From an uncultured Eubacteriales bacterium (GTDB lineage Bacteria; Bacillota; Clostridia; Christensenellales; UMGS416), in the NCBI GenBank assembly GCA_900542005.1, contig UQLW01000012.1:1-64000 (forward strand): DNA of 64,000 bases. The letters are read 5' to 3'. Made by a program: the position numbers and the translations under genes. The notes beneath the pieces were generated by a model. It saw nothing but the letters and a program-made list of their open reading frames with translations. It was not told the origin of the DNA and did no database searches. This document shows positions 40,027-47,767 of the stretch, in pieces (within the stretch, counting starts at the first letter, position 1; the number at the start of each line of letters is the position of its first letter).

Positions 40027-41139
40027 CTAGGCCTTTCCTTCCTCCTGGGGCGGGCAGGCAATGTCCCGGATCAAGTGGGAGAGGCGCAGAAGGGTAACCG
40101 GCCGCTCCACCATATGCACCCGCGGGTCGTGCCGCCGCATAACCGTATCAAACTGGCCGATTGCCAAAATCGGGCAGTTTTCCGGGATCGCCCTCAGGTA
40201 GGCGCTCAGCGCCTTCGTCTCATCGATCAATACAAGGCGCGCCGGCTCCTGCTCCAGGCGCTTGAGATCCATCAGCCCCAGCATGTTGACCGGCGTATAA
40301 CCCAGCGCCCGGATCATGCTGGAAACAATATCCTGCTGCTCCTTTGCCATCAAAACCGCAACCCGCCCCGAACCCAGACATAGCTCGGGCTCTTCCCGGC
40401 CGGCCAGCGGCTCCTCCATGACCGGCAGCGTAATGGTAAACCGCGCGCCGCGATCCGGTCCGTTCCCGGCTACAATCTGCCCGCCGGCCTGCTCCACCAG
40501 CAGCCGGCAGCGCATCAGTCCCAGCCCATGCCCCTGGCCTGTGGTGGTGAAGTAGGGCTCGAATATGCTGTCCAGCTGCTCCGGACGGATTCCCGGGCCG
40601 TCGTCCTGCACCGTGAGCTGCCAGAAGAGCTGGCCCCCGCAGCTAACGTTTTCCGTCTTCAGCGTGATCGTCCCCTGGCCCTTCATGGCGTTACGCGCAT
40701 TGACCAAAAGATTTAACAGCACATTCTGAAACTGCACCGCGCTGATCCGGATCCGGTCATCGTCCGAATCCAGCTGCTCCGTCACTTCAATCTGCCCGCC
40801 CAGCGACGATCGGATAAGCGGCAGCATAAGCATAATTTCATCATCCCCATAGACGCCCGCTCTTGGGTCGCTCCGGCCCTTTCCCGGCCGGATAAAGGAG
40901 AGGATCTCCTTGAGCAGCTCGCTCACCGTGTCGGCCGCCTGCTGCGCGGCCTTCATCGTCGGGCCATAGCTGGGGTCCCCTGGCGCGTACTGGGCCAGCC
41001 CCAGCGCCCCCTGGATCAGCATCATCTGGTTTCCGGCGTCGTGCAGGATCCCGGCAGCCATCTGCCCCAGCAGCAGGATGCGGTCGCTCTGGCCCCGCCG
41101 GTATGTGGTGGCATCGATTTGGTTGTCCTTTTTCACCAT
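40027..41139 (-). CDS. Cytoplasmic sensor histidine kinase with C-terminal pseudo-receiver
   Basis: 370 residues, no membrane helix and no recognisable sensor domain before the dimerisation helix. H-box MAAGILHDAGNQMML (His at about 38), N-box NLLVNARNAM, G1 DDGPGIRPEQ and G2 GHGLGLMRCRLL are intact. The last 110 residues look like a receiver (VAVLMAKEQQ.., LVLIDETK, VERPV) but lack the N-terminal acidic pair and have Arg-Pro instead of Lys-Pro, so it is probably not phosphorylated. It follows the LytTR regulator gene, its likely partner. Confidence 0.85.
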   Translation of the reverse strand: MVKKDNQIDATTYRRGQSDRILLLGQMAAGILHDAGNQMMLIQGALGLAQYAPGDPSYGPTMKAAQQAADTVSELLKEILSFIRPGKGRSDPRAGVYGDDEIMLMLPLIRSSLGGQIEVTEQLDSDDDRIRISAVQFQNVLLNLLVNARNAMKGQGTITLKTENVSCGGQLFWQLTVQDDGPGIRPEQLDSIFEPYFTTTGQGHGLGLMRCRLLVEQAGGQIVAGNGPDRGARFTITLPVMEEPLAGREEPELCLGSGRVAVLMAKEQQDIVSSMIRALGYTPVNMLGLMDLKRLEQEPARLVLIDETKALSAYLRAIPENCPILAIGQFDTVMRRHDPRVHMVERPVTLLRLSHLIRDIACPPQEEGKA

Positions 41140-41276
41140 GTATCCTTCCCAATCTGACAGATTATTTATCTTGCAAATCTCTTTATTTATTAAAAATCAT
41201 GCCATATTAGTAGTATTCGCTAGCATTCACTATATTCCTGCCAGAAATTCTCCTCAATTTTCCTCTAATTTCAGAC

Positions 41277-41304
41277 AAAAAGGGACCGTCCTGCGACGGT
41301 CCCT
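41277..41304 (-). terminator. Intrinsic terminator between the LytTR regulator and the kinase
   Basis: The ten-bp stem AGGGACCGTC / GACGGTCCCT is followed on the minus strand by five T. Confidence 0.88.
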
Positions 41305-41318
41305 GCAACCCATTCCCG

Positions 41319-42083
41319 CTATCCGTTGTTTTTCGCAAAGAATTCTTCCATTTCATTAAACTTTTCATAGGTAATAAGCGCGTCCTGCTTTGTGCCCTTC
41401 AGCTTCACCACATAGGTCCACCGGCCATAGGGATAGATCTTGCTGACCATCGCCAGGTTGATGATATAGCTTTTGTGGCTACGGAAGAAAAGGCGTTTAT
41501 CCAGCCGTTCCATCAGGTCGCTCAGCGGCTCGCTGGTTACCACGCGCTCGTTGACCGTGTAGATGGCCGTAGCCCGGTCCTCGCGCTGCACCAGGATAAT
41601 GTCCTCCATATCGATCAGGCTTACGCCCTCCTTATGGCGGATCATCAGCTTGGCCAGGCCCATCTGCCGGCGCTCGGCCGCCTCGATGCGCGATTCGGCC
41701 TGCGCATTCCGGAGCTTCGCCCGTTCGGCGATGCGGTCCAGCGTCTCCATCACCCGCTCTACCTTAAAGGGCTTTACCAGGTAATCGAAAGCATAAACCT
41801 CAAAGGCTTCCTTCATGTATTGGTCGTGAGCCGTCGCAAAAATCAAGCAGGCGGTAGGATCCATATCTGCAATCTGGCGGCCGCATTCCAAGCCGTCCAC
41901 CTTGGGCATCTCCACATCAAGAAAGACCACCTCCGGCTTCTGGCGTTCAAAGATTTCCAGCGCCTGCTGGCCATCCTCCGCCTCCCCGATGAGCTCAAAG
42001 GCGTCGTTCTTTTCCAGGATCTTGGACAGGATCATCCGCATGCCCGGCTGGTCATCGGCAATCAGAACACGAATGGGGTTCAA
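41319..42083 (-). CDS. LytTR-family response regulator
   Basis: 254 residues. The receiver has DD at 10-11, phospho-acceptor Asp in VVFLDVEMPKVDG and Lys in YLVKPFK. A coiled linker of about 30 residues (RNAQAESRIEAAERRQM) leads to a LytTR DNA-binding domain (LIDMEDIILVQREDRATAIY, FFRSHKSYIINLAMV, YVVKLKGTK). Its start overlaps the end of the preceding gene by four bases, tying it to the FloA/NfeD run. It presumably regulates envelope or secretion genes. Confidence 0.92.
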   Translation of the reverse strand: MNPIRVLIADDQPGMRMILSKILEKNDAFELIGEAEDGQQALEIFERQKPEVVFLDVEMPKVDGLECGRQIADMDPTACLIFATAHDQYMKEAFEVYAFDYLVKPFKVERVMETLDRIAERAKLRNAQAESRIEAAERRQMGLAKLMIRHKEGVSLIDMEDIILVQREDRATAIYTVNERVVTSEPLSDLMERLDKRLFFRSHKSYIINLAMVSKIYPYGRWTYVVKLKGTKQDALITYEKFNEMEEFFAKNNG

Positions 42084-42766
42084 TGGATACTCCTCCTTCC
42101 GCCTCTGCGGTTTAAGATTTCACTCCACAGGATACCTTGGCGCAGCGCTTGGCTGTCGACCGTCAGCACGCCCTGCCCCTGCCTCATCTGGCTCACAGAG
42201 CCGGACCTGCGGGTAGCCCTATGGGCAGAGAGCAGGTTTTCGCCCCCCTCTAGCCCTAGCGCTCCCGGGCGTCTGCTCGCCTTTCCAGCCGCAGGTATAG
42301 CCGTCCGGCAGGGATCTGCCGCCCTGGACGCCGTTGCCCGGCAGGGATCCGCCATTTCGGGGGATACGGCCTCAGCGGGCTCTACCCGCCGCTCTATCCA
42401 CTGGCTCTGCGGGGAAAAGCCGCCTTCGCCCGAATCCTCCAGCGGCTGATGGACGCCCTGGTGGCTGTGGCCGGGATCGGCCTTCACCTCGGGGGGTTCC
42501 TCGAAATCATCCTCCCTCATGGCCTCGGCCAGCTTCTTGGCCCAGGCGGCGCCTCCGGCGGCCGCGCTGGTGACAGCCGCATTCATCGCCTGGGAAAGCA
42601 GCTGGGCCCCAGCGCCGGAGGCCTCCTGCCCTCCGGGCTGCTGCCGGCGGATAGGCTGGGTGGAGCCGGACGGGGCTTGGGGCGGCCGTTTGGTCTGCTT
42701 TTTCCCCTTCCTGTTCACAGCCGATACGATGCAGGCAATCACAATGATCCATACGACAAAATCCAT
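42080..42766 (-). CDS. Membrane-anchored hypothetical protein, 228 residues
   Basis: Not recognised. One N-terminal helix (FVVWIIVIACIVSAV) with a basic stop-transfer (NRKGKKQTKR) is followed by a disordered, Pro/Gln/Ala-rich cytoplasmic region. An internal duplication near residues 140-157 reads DPCRATASRAADPCRTA. The C-terminal VLTVDSQALRQGILWSEILN looks like a conserved peptide. AAGGAAGGTG precedes the ATG. It sits between floA and the LytTR regulator, with four-base overlap to the latter, so it may be a FloA-associated adaptor. Confidence 0.65.
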   Translation of the reverse strand: MDFVVWIIVIACIVSAVNRKGKKQTKRPPQAPSGSTQPIRRQQPGGQEASGAGAQLLSQAMNAAVTSAAAGGAAWAKKLAEAMREDDFEEPPEVKADPGHSHQGVHQPLEDSGEGGFSPQSQWIERRVEPAEAVSPEMADPCRATASRAADPCRTAIPAAGKASRRPGALGLEGGENLLSAHRATRRSGSVSQMRQGQGVLTVDSQALRQGILWSEILNRRGGRRSIH

Positions 42767-42797
42767 TGCGTCACCTTCCTTTCCCGCGGCAGGTCAT

Positions 42798-43820
42798 CTA
42801 TTTGTTGTCCTGGGGCGCGGGGTTGCCCATATCGGAGATGGACTTGCGCATGGTGGTATCGGCCTGCAGGTTCTGCATGTTGTAGTAATCCATCACGCCT
42901 AGCTTGCCTTCCCGCAGGGCCTGCGCCATGGCCCGCGGCACCTCTGCCTCGGCTTCGACCACGCGGGCCCGCATCTCCTGCTCCAGGGCGACCATTTCCT
43001 GCTCCTGGGCCACGGCCATAGCCCGGCGCTCCTCGGCCTTGGCCTGGGCGATACGCCGGTCGGCCTCCGCCTGATCCATCTGCAGCTGGGCCCCGATGTT
43101 GCGCCCCACATCCACGTCCGCGATATCGATGGAGAGGATCTCAAAGGCTGTCCCTGCATCCAGCCCCTTGTTGAGGACGGTGCGGGAGATAAGATCGGGG
43201 TTCTCCAATACCTGCTTGTGGGTGTCCGAGGAGCCTACTGTGGTAACGATACCCTCGCCGACGCGGGCGATGATGGTCTCCTCGCCGGCGCCGCCTACCA
43301 GGCGGTCGATGTTGGCCCGCACCGTCACCCGCGCCTTGGCCCTAAGCTCAATGCCATCCTTGGCAATGGCGGCCACCACCGGCGTCTCAATGACCTTGGG
43401 GCTGACGGACATCTGGACTGCCTCCAGCACGTTGCGCCCGGCCAGGTCAATGGCGCAGGCCCGTTCAAAGCCCAGATCAATCCCCGCGCCCTGGGAAGCG
43501 ATCAGCGCGTTCACCACGCGGTCCACGTTGCCCCCAGCCATATAATGGGTTTCCAGCCGGGGCAGCTGTACGGTCAGCCCCGCTTTGACGGCCTTAATCA
43601 TGGGATAGATGATCCGGACCGGAGCGATTCCCCGCAGCCGCATACCGACCAGCTGTCCGATACCCACCCGGACGCCCGAGGCCATAGCCTCGATCCATAG
43701 CTTCATCGGCACAAAGCTGAACAAAACCGCCAGGAAGATAATAATGAGTACGATGATGATAATCGGTCCGACAATGGATGCAACGCCTGCGTCTATCGCC
43801 AGCAGCATGGGGTTAAGCAT
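42798..43820 (-). CDS. floA: Flotillin-like protein FloA
   Basis: 340 residues. A hydrophobic hairpin ([27 protein letters not shown]) anchors it in the membrane, followed by an SPFH domain ([40 protein letters not shown]) and an Ala/Glu/Gln-rich coiled coil (about 240-310). Flotillins scaffold functional membrane microdomains that collect signalling and secretion complexes. It is downstream of nfeD, the classical partner, in a run containing two histidine kinases. Confidence 0.94.
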   Translation of the reverse strand: [340 protein letters not shown]

Positions 43821-43859
43821 GGAAAATCCTCCTTCGCTTCTATCCTTGGAAAAAGCCCT

Positions 43860-44360
43860 TTATTCGGGCCTTACCACAATCCTCCGGCCCTCCACGCGGA
43901 TCACCTCCAGCGGGCGGCCCTTCTCAATGAATTCGCCTTCCGTCACCACGTCCAGCTTGACGCCCTCAAAGTCGGCCGTGCCCGCCGGGCGAAGCACCGT
44001 CGTGGCCACGCCATGGCGGCCTACGAAATAGTTCATATCCTGGGTGGAGAGATAGCCATCCTCCTTGGTCGCCCGCTCCTTAAGCACCAGCGGCGAGCGC
44101 GAAAGCCGTCCGCTCGTCACCGAGCGCAGGGCAATCACAAACACCAGGGACAGCACGATCAGGATCAGTACGATCATAATCAGGGCCTGCGAAAGCGACT
44201 GGGCCGTCAGGACAACCGATAGCACCAGCAGAATCAGCCCTGTGATGCCAGGCACGGCGAAACCGGGCGTGAACATCTCGTAAATCATGAGCCCCAGCCC
44301 CAGCACCAGGCAGGTTATCGCCGGCCAACCCATATACAACAGAAATTGCATAGCAGACAT
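43860..44360 (-). CDS. NfeD-like membrane protein (short form)
   Basis: 166 residues from the ATG at 44360 (GGTGGGAG upstream). Three helices fill the first 80 residues (LGLGLMIYEMFTPGFAVPGI, LLVLSVVLTAQSL, VLILIVLSLVFVIAL), followed by the NfeD C-terminal OB-fold (FVGRHGVATTVLRPAGTADFEGVKLDVVTEG.. VIRVEGRRIVV). The short form lacks the ClpP-like protease domain. It pairs with FloA immediately downstream, as in other Firmicutes. Confidence 0.93.
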   Translation of the reverse strand: MSAMQFLLYMGWPAITCLVLGLGLMIYEMFTPGFAVPGITGLILLVLSVVLTAQSLSQALIMIVLILIVLSLVFVIALRSVTSGRLSRSPLVLKERATKEDGYLSTQDMNYFVGRHGVATTVLRPAGTADFEGVKLDVVTEGEFIEKGRPLEVIRVEGRRIVVRPE

Positions 44361-44451
44361 ATCTCCCACCTCTTTCAATCTACTTGTTGCAGTATAGCAC
44401 GCCCGGCGCGCCAGATGTCGGTTTCCTGCCCGATCCATACAGGCTGCGGGC

Positions 44452-45375
44452 TTAACTGTCGCCCGCCCGCGCCGGGTGCGGCGTAAGCGGGATGCGCCCT
44501 TCAAAGCAGGTTTCCTGCTCGTCGCTGCGCAGCTCAATCGTCCCGCCATGCTCCTGGAGGATGCTGTCCACAATGTGCAGGCCCATCCCCGTCCCCCGGT
44601 CGCCCTTGGTGGTAACGCCGGGCAGGAAGATCCGCTCCCGCATATCCTCCGGGATCATGGGGCCGCGGTTGGTCACCCGAAAGCCGAGCCCTTGGATATC
44701 CTCCCACAGCTTCAGCTCCACGGCCGCGTCGGGCGATGATTCCGCCGCGTCCATGGCGTTATCGATGAGATTGGAGAGGATCCGGCAAAGCTCCCAGTCC
44801 TCCAGCGGCAGGCCGTCCAGCCCCGTCGTGATGTCAAAGGCCATGCGTATGCCCCGCTTCTCGCCCTGAACGCTTTTGGCCGCCAGCAGCCCGTTTACCG
44901 CCGAGCTCTTTGTCTTGAGCAGCGAGCCGACCCGCTGCAGGTCCTTATATACCTTATCCATGTATGCCATGGCCTGATCGCTTTCATCCATCTGCAAAAG
45001 CGCGTAGATCACCTGAAGGTGGTTGATAAAATCGTGCCGCTGCATGCGCAGCTGGCGGTTCAGGTCATCCTGGTTGTGGATAAGCTCGTCCATCTCCTCC
45101 ACCTGCTGCTTATAGCCAGCCACCGTACGGCCCGAGCGCGTCATAATCACGTTGCTCATCGCCACCGTCAGGCAGATAAATACCAGGGCCCAGTCAGGCA
45201 GGTTCTCGTGGCCGGTAACCAGCATGATCAGCAAAAGCGCCAGCACAGCCAGCTGGATGATATTGACCGCCCACAGGATCCAGGCCGTTTTAGACACATT
45301 GACGCCCTGGGGCCGCTGGATCAAAAGCTTTCTGACCCGCTGTCCCAGCGTGGCGCCGGGAGCCGCATCGCCCAT
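44452..45375 (-). CDS. Membrane sensor histidine kinase, Spo0B/GHKL-type
   Basis: 307 residues from the ATG at 45375 (AAAGGAGCG upstream). Two membrane helices (ILWAVNIIQLAVLALLLIML and ALVFICLTVAMSNVI) are followed by a coiled segment and an H-box of the AgrC/Spo0B type, RQLRMQRHDFINHLQVIYAL. The N-box is NLIDNAMDA and the G2 box RGTGMGLHIVDS. There is no large extracellular sensor, so it may sense a lipophilic or peptide signal in the membrane. It is the first gene of the minus-strand run with nfeD, floA and the LytTR regulator. Confidence 0.88.
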   Translation of the reverse strand: MGDAAPGATLGQRVRKLLIQRPQGVNVSKTAWILWAVNIIQLAVLALLLIMLVTGHENLPDWALVFICLTVAMSNVIMTRSGRTVAGYKQQVEEMDELIHNQDDLNRQLRMQRHDFINHLQVIYALLQMDESDQAMAYMDKVYKDLQRVGSLLKTKSSAVNGLLAAKSVQGEKRGIRMAFDITTGLDGLPLEDWELCRILSNLIDNAMDAAESSPDAAVELKLWEDIQGLGFRVTNRGPMIPEDMRERIFLPGVTTKGDRGTGMGLHIVDSILQEHGGTIELRSDEQETCFEGRIPLTPHPARAGDS

Positions 45376-45421
45376 CGCTCGCTCCTTTCTATCCGCTGCC
45401 ATTCCATAGCAGGTTATTTTA

Positions 45422-45449
45422 AGTATACCATATTCCGTCATGAAAGCAA
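45422..45449 (-). promoter_or_regulatory. Promoter of the kinase-nfeD-floA run
   Basis: Minus strand TTGCTT (45444-45449), 16-base spacer, TATACT (45422-45427) with a preceding TG extension. Confidence 0.7.
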
Positions 45450-45516
45450 AATAAAAGTCGTTTCCCGCTTCCATCGCACGAAACAGCAAGAAAAAGCACT
45501 ACCTTTGACGATTCCA

Positions 45517-45545
45517 TTGACCGGGGTATGAATCCGGCTTACACT
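45517..45545 (+). promoter_or_regulatory. Promoter of rho
   Basis: TTGACC (45517-45522), 17-base spacer, TACACT (45540-45545), 58 bases before the rho ATG. A second possible pair (TTGACG with TATGAA) lies 12 bases upstream. Confidence 0.65.
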
Positions 45546-45603
45546 GACCATACTGAACCCGATATGAGCTTATGCCATTTTCATCTTGATAAGGAGTCAT
45601 TTC

Positions 45604-46956
45604 ATGGAAAAAGAAACACTTTCTGCCCTGCGGCTGCCGCAGCTGCGCCAGCTTGCCAAAAATCATAAGATCAGCCTCTCTGCCGGCCTGCGGAAGCACG
45701 AAATCGTGGAGCTGCTGGCCCAGGCGCTGCCCGGCGGCGCCGATACCGAAGCCGCCGAACCCCTCGCACCGCCGGTCGCCGGCGTCAATCCGGCGGTACC
45801 GGAGCTCATCAAATCCGGCGGCTGCGGCAAGGCCCGCGGCGTGCTGGAGCTGCAGCGGGACGGCTACGGCTTCCTTCGGGCCCTGGACGAGGGGCAGAAG
45901 GACGTATATGTCTCCATCGCTCAGATCCGGCGCTTTTCCCTCCGCGAGGGCGACCTTGTATCCGGCGTGACCCGCCCGCTGCGGGAGGGCGAGCGTTATC
46001 TTGCCATGCTCTATATCGAAGCCATCAATGGGCTCGCTCCCGAGCAGGCCGCCCGCCGCAAGCACTTTGACGAGCTAACCCCCATCTATCCCCGCCAGCG
46101 CCTGGCTCTGGAACGGGGCGGGGCCGAGGGCGATCTGGCCCTGCGCCTCATCGATCTGATGGCGCCCATCGGCAAGGGGCAGCGCGGGCTCATCGTCTCG
46201 CCGCCCAAGGCCGGGAAGACCACCCTCCTGAAAAAAATCGCCGCCTCGGTGGCTGAAAGCTATCCGGATATGACCCTTTATGTGCTGCTGCTGGATGAGC
46301 GGCCCGAGGAGGTGACCGATCTGAAGCGCTCGGTCCGGGGGCAGGTATTTTTCTCCACCTTTGACGATCCGCCCCAGCGCCACCGCCAGCTGGCCGAGGA
46401 AACGCTGGAAAAGGCCAAGCGCCAGGTGGAATGCGGGCGGGACGTCATGCTGCTTGTGGATTCGCTGACGCGCCTGGCCCGGGCCAACAACCTGTCGGTT
46501 CCCTCCTCCGGCCGGCTGCTCTCCGGCGGGCTGGATCCCGCCGCCATCGCCCTGCCGAAAAAGCTCTTCGGCGCGGCCCGCCAGGTGGAGGAGGGCGGCA
46601 GCCTCACCGTGCTGGCCACCGCCCTGATCGACACCGGCAGCCGGATGGACGACATCATCTATGAGGAATTCAAGGGTACCGGCAATATGGAGCTGCATCT
46701 GGACCGCCGCCTGCAGGAGAAGCGGATTTTCCCCGCCCTGAACCTGTACCGCTCCGGCACCCGCAGGGAGGAGGATCTGCTTTCCCCCGAGGCGCTCTCT
46801 GTCAGCGGCCGCCTGCGCAAGCTGCTCTCCCAGAATCCCGACGACGCTACCGAGCTTTTGCTGGAGCTTTTAAGCCATACCCGGAGCAACGCCGAGTTCA
46901 TCGCCCGCTTCGATACCTGGATGGCCCGCCTGGAGGCCGGAGGCCGCGGGCGTTAG
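45604..46956 (+). CDS. rho: Transcription termination factor Rho
   Basis: 450 residues from the ATG at 45604 (AAGGAG upstream). The N-terminal helical Rho_N (LPQLRQLAKNHKISLSAGL) leads to the RNA-binding OB fold (ELQRDGYGFLRALDEGQKDVYVS). The ATPase core has Walker A SPPKAGKTTLLKK (about 200-212), Walker B DVMLLVDSLTRLAR, and the Q/R-loop region RQVEEGGSLTVLATALIDTG. It is a hexameric RNA helicase that releases RNA polymerase. Length is normal, without the long disordered insert found in some Clostridia. Confidence 0.96.
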   Translation: MEKETLSALRLPQLRQLAKNHKISLSAGLRKHEIVELLAQALPGGADTEAAEPLAPPVAGVNPAVPELIKSGGCGKARGVLELQRDGYGFLRALDEGQKDVYVSIAQIRRFSLREGDLVSGVTRPLREGERYLAMLYIEAINGLAPEQAARRKHFDELTPIYPRQRLALERGGAEGDLALRLIDLMAPIGKGQRGLIVSPPKAGKTTLLKKIAASVAESYPDMTLYVLLLDERPEEVTDLKRSVRGQVFFSTFDDPPQRHRQLAEETLEKAKRQVECGRDVMLLVDSLTRLARANNLSVPSSGRLLSGGLDPAAIALPKKLFGAARQVEEGGSLTVLATALIDTGSRMDDIIYEEFKGTGNMELHLDRRLQEKRIFPALNLYRSGTRREEDLLSPEALSVSGRLRKLLSQNPDDATELLLELLSHTRSNAEFIARFDTWMARLEAGGRGR

Positions 46957-46972
46957 TCCGGCCGGTAGGCAC

Positions 46973-47006
46973 AAAGCCCGCCTTTCCTTCTGGAAAGGCG
47001 GGCTTT
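46973..47006 (+). terminator. Intrinsic terminator of rho
   Basis: A perfect 15-bp stem AAAGCCCGCCTTTCC / GGAAAGGCGGGCTTT with a four-base loop. The U-tract is only TTT within the stem edge. It lies between two convergent genes. Confidence 0.75.
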
Positions 47007-47029
47007 AACTATGCTTCGCTTTATTTTGG

Positions 47030-47767
47030 CTATATATAGGATGAGATATCGGTCACAAACCGGTAGGGCTCTGCGCGCATGGCGCTTAGCGCGGCGGCCA
47101 ACAGCGCCCGCGTATCCACAAGATAGGCATTGGCCGCGCCCAGCCGTCCCTTTTTCAGATCGGGCGCCTCCAGCAGCGTCTCGATCCGCTGGAACTCGCT
47201 GCCCCAACCATATGCGTCGCAGGCCTCATAGCTGCGCAGGCGCCCATTGACCCGATAGGTTTGTTTCACCCTTGTGATGTAGGGCGGCCGGACAATCTCC
47301 TCTACGCCATGCATAAAGGTGCAGGCATGCAGAATATCCCCGATAAATAAGAGCTTACCCCGGTAAAGCGGAAGCAGCATAAAGGGCGAATGCGGGCCCA
47401 CAGCCGTATCGTCCATGGCGTGGCCCACGGTAAGCCGGTGGGCCAGCCTTCCCCAGGCGCATACTGAATGGGTGGGGTTTTCGCTGCGCACCACGTCCGG
47501 CATCCGCCAGAACGTGGTGGGAAGGAGCCCGATGCAGGGCTCGGTTTTCTCCGAATCGAAAACCGGCCGCTCGGGCGTTACCACATCATAAGTCAGCGCC
47601 GGCAGCAGCAGCGTGCCCGACGGGCCCACAGCCGCCTCCAGATCCTCCAGCACCGCCTCCGGCCTGCGGGCTGTGCCCAACGCCCGCATGGAAGCGTGCA
47701 CCAGTACGGTATCGCCCCTTTCAATGCCCAGGCCGGCCAATTGGCGCCTGAAGGCTTCACTTTCCAT
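47030..47767 (-). CDS. AAC(3)-like antibiotic N-acetyltransferase
   Basis: 245 residues. GDTVLVHASMRALG, GPSGTLLLPALTYD, MPDVVRSENPTHSVCAWG and GPHSPFMLLPLYRGKLLFIG are the conserved segments of the Antibiotic_NAT family, which acetylates the 3-amino group of aminoglycosides (AAC(3)). It overlaps the upstream AraC-fusion gene by 11 bases and is therefore co-translated with it. Chromosomal relatives such as YokD are often not resistance enzymes, so the substrate is open. Confidence 0.88.
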   Translation of the reverse strand: MESEAFRRQLAGLGIERGDTVLVHASMRALGTARRPEAVLEDLEAAVGPSGTLLLPALTYDVVTPERPVFDSEKTEPCIGLLPTTFWRMPDVVRSENPTHSVCAWGRLAHRLTVGHAMDDTAVGPHSPFMLLPLYRGKLLFIGDILHACTFMHGVEEIVRPPYITRVKQTYRVNGRLRSYEACDAYGWGSEFQRIETLLEAPDLKKGRLGAANAYLVDTRALLAAALSAMRAEPYRFVTDISSYI

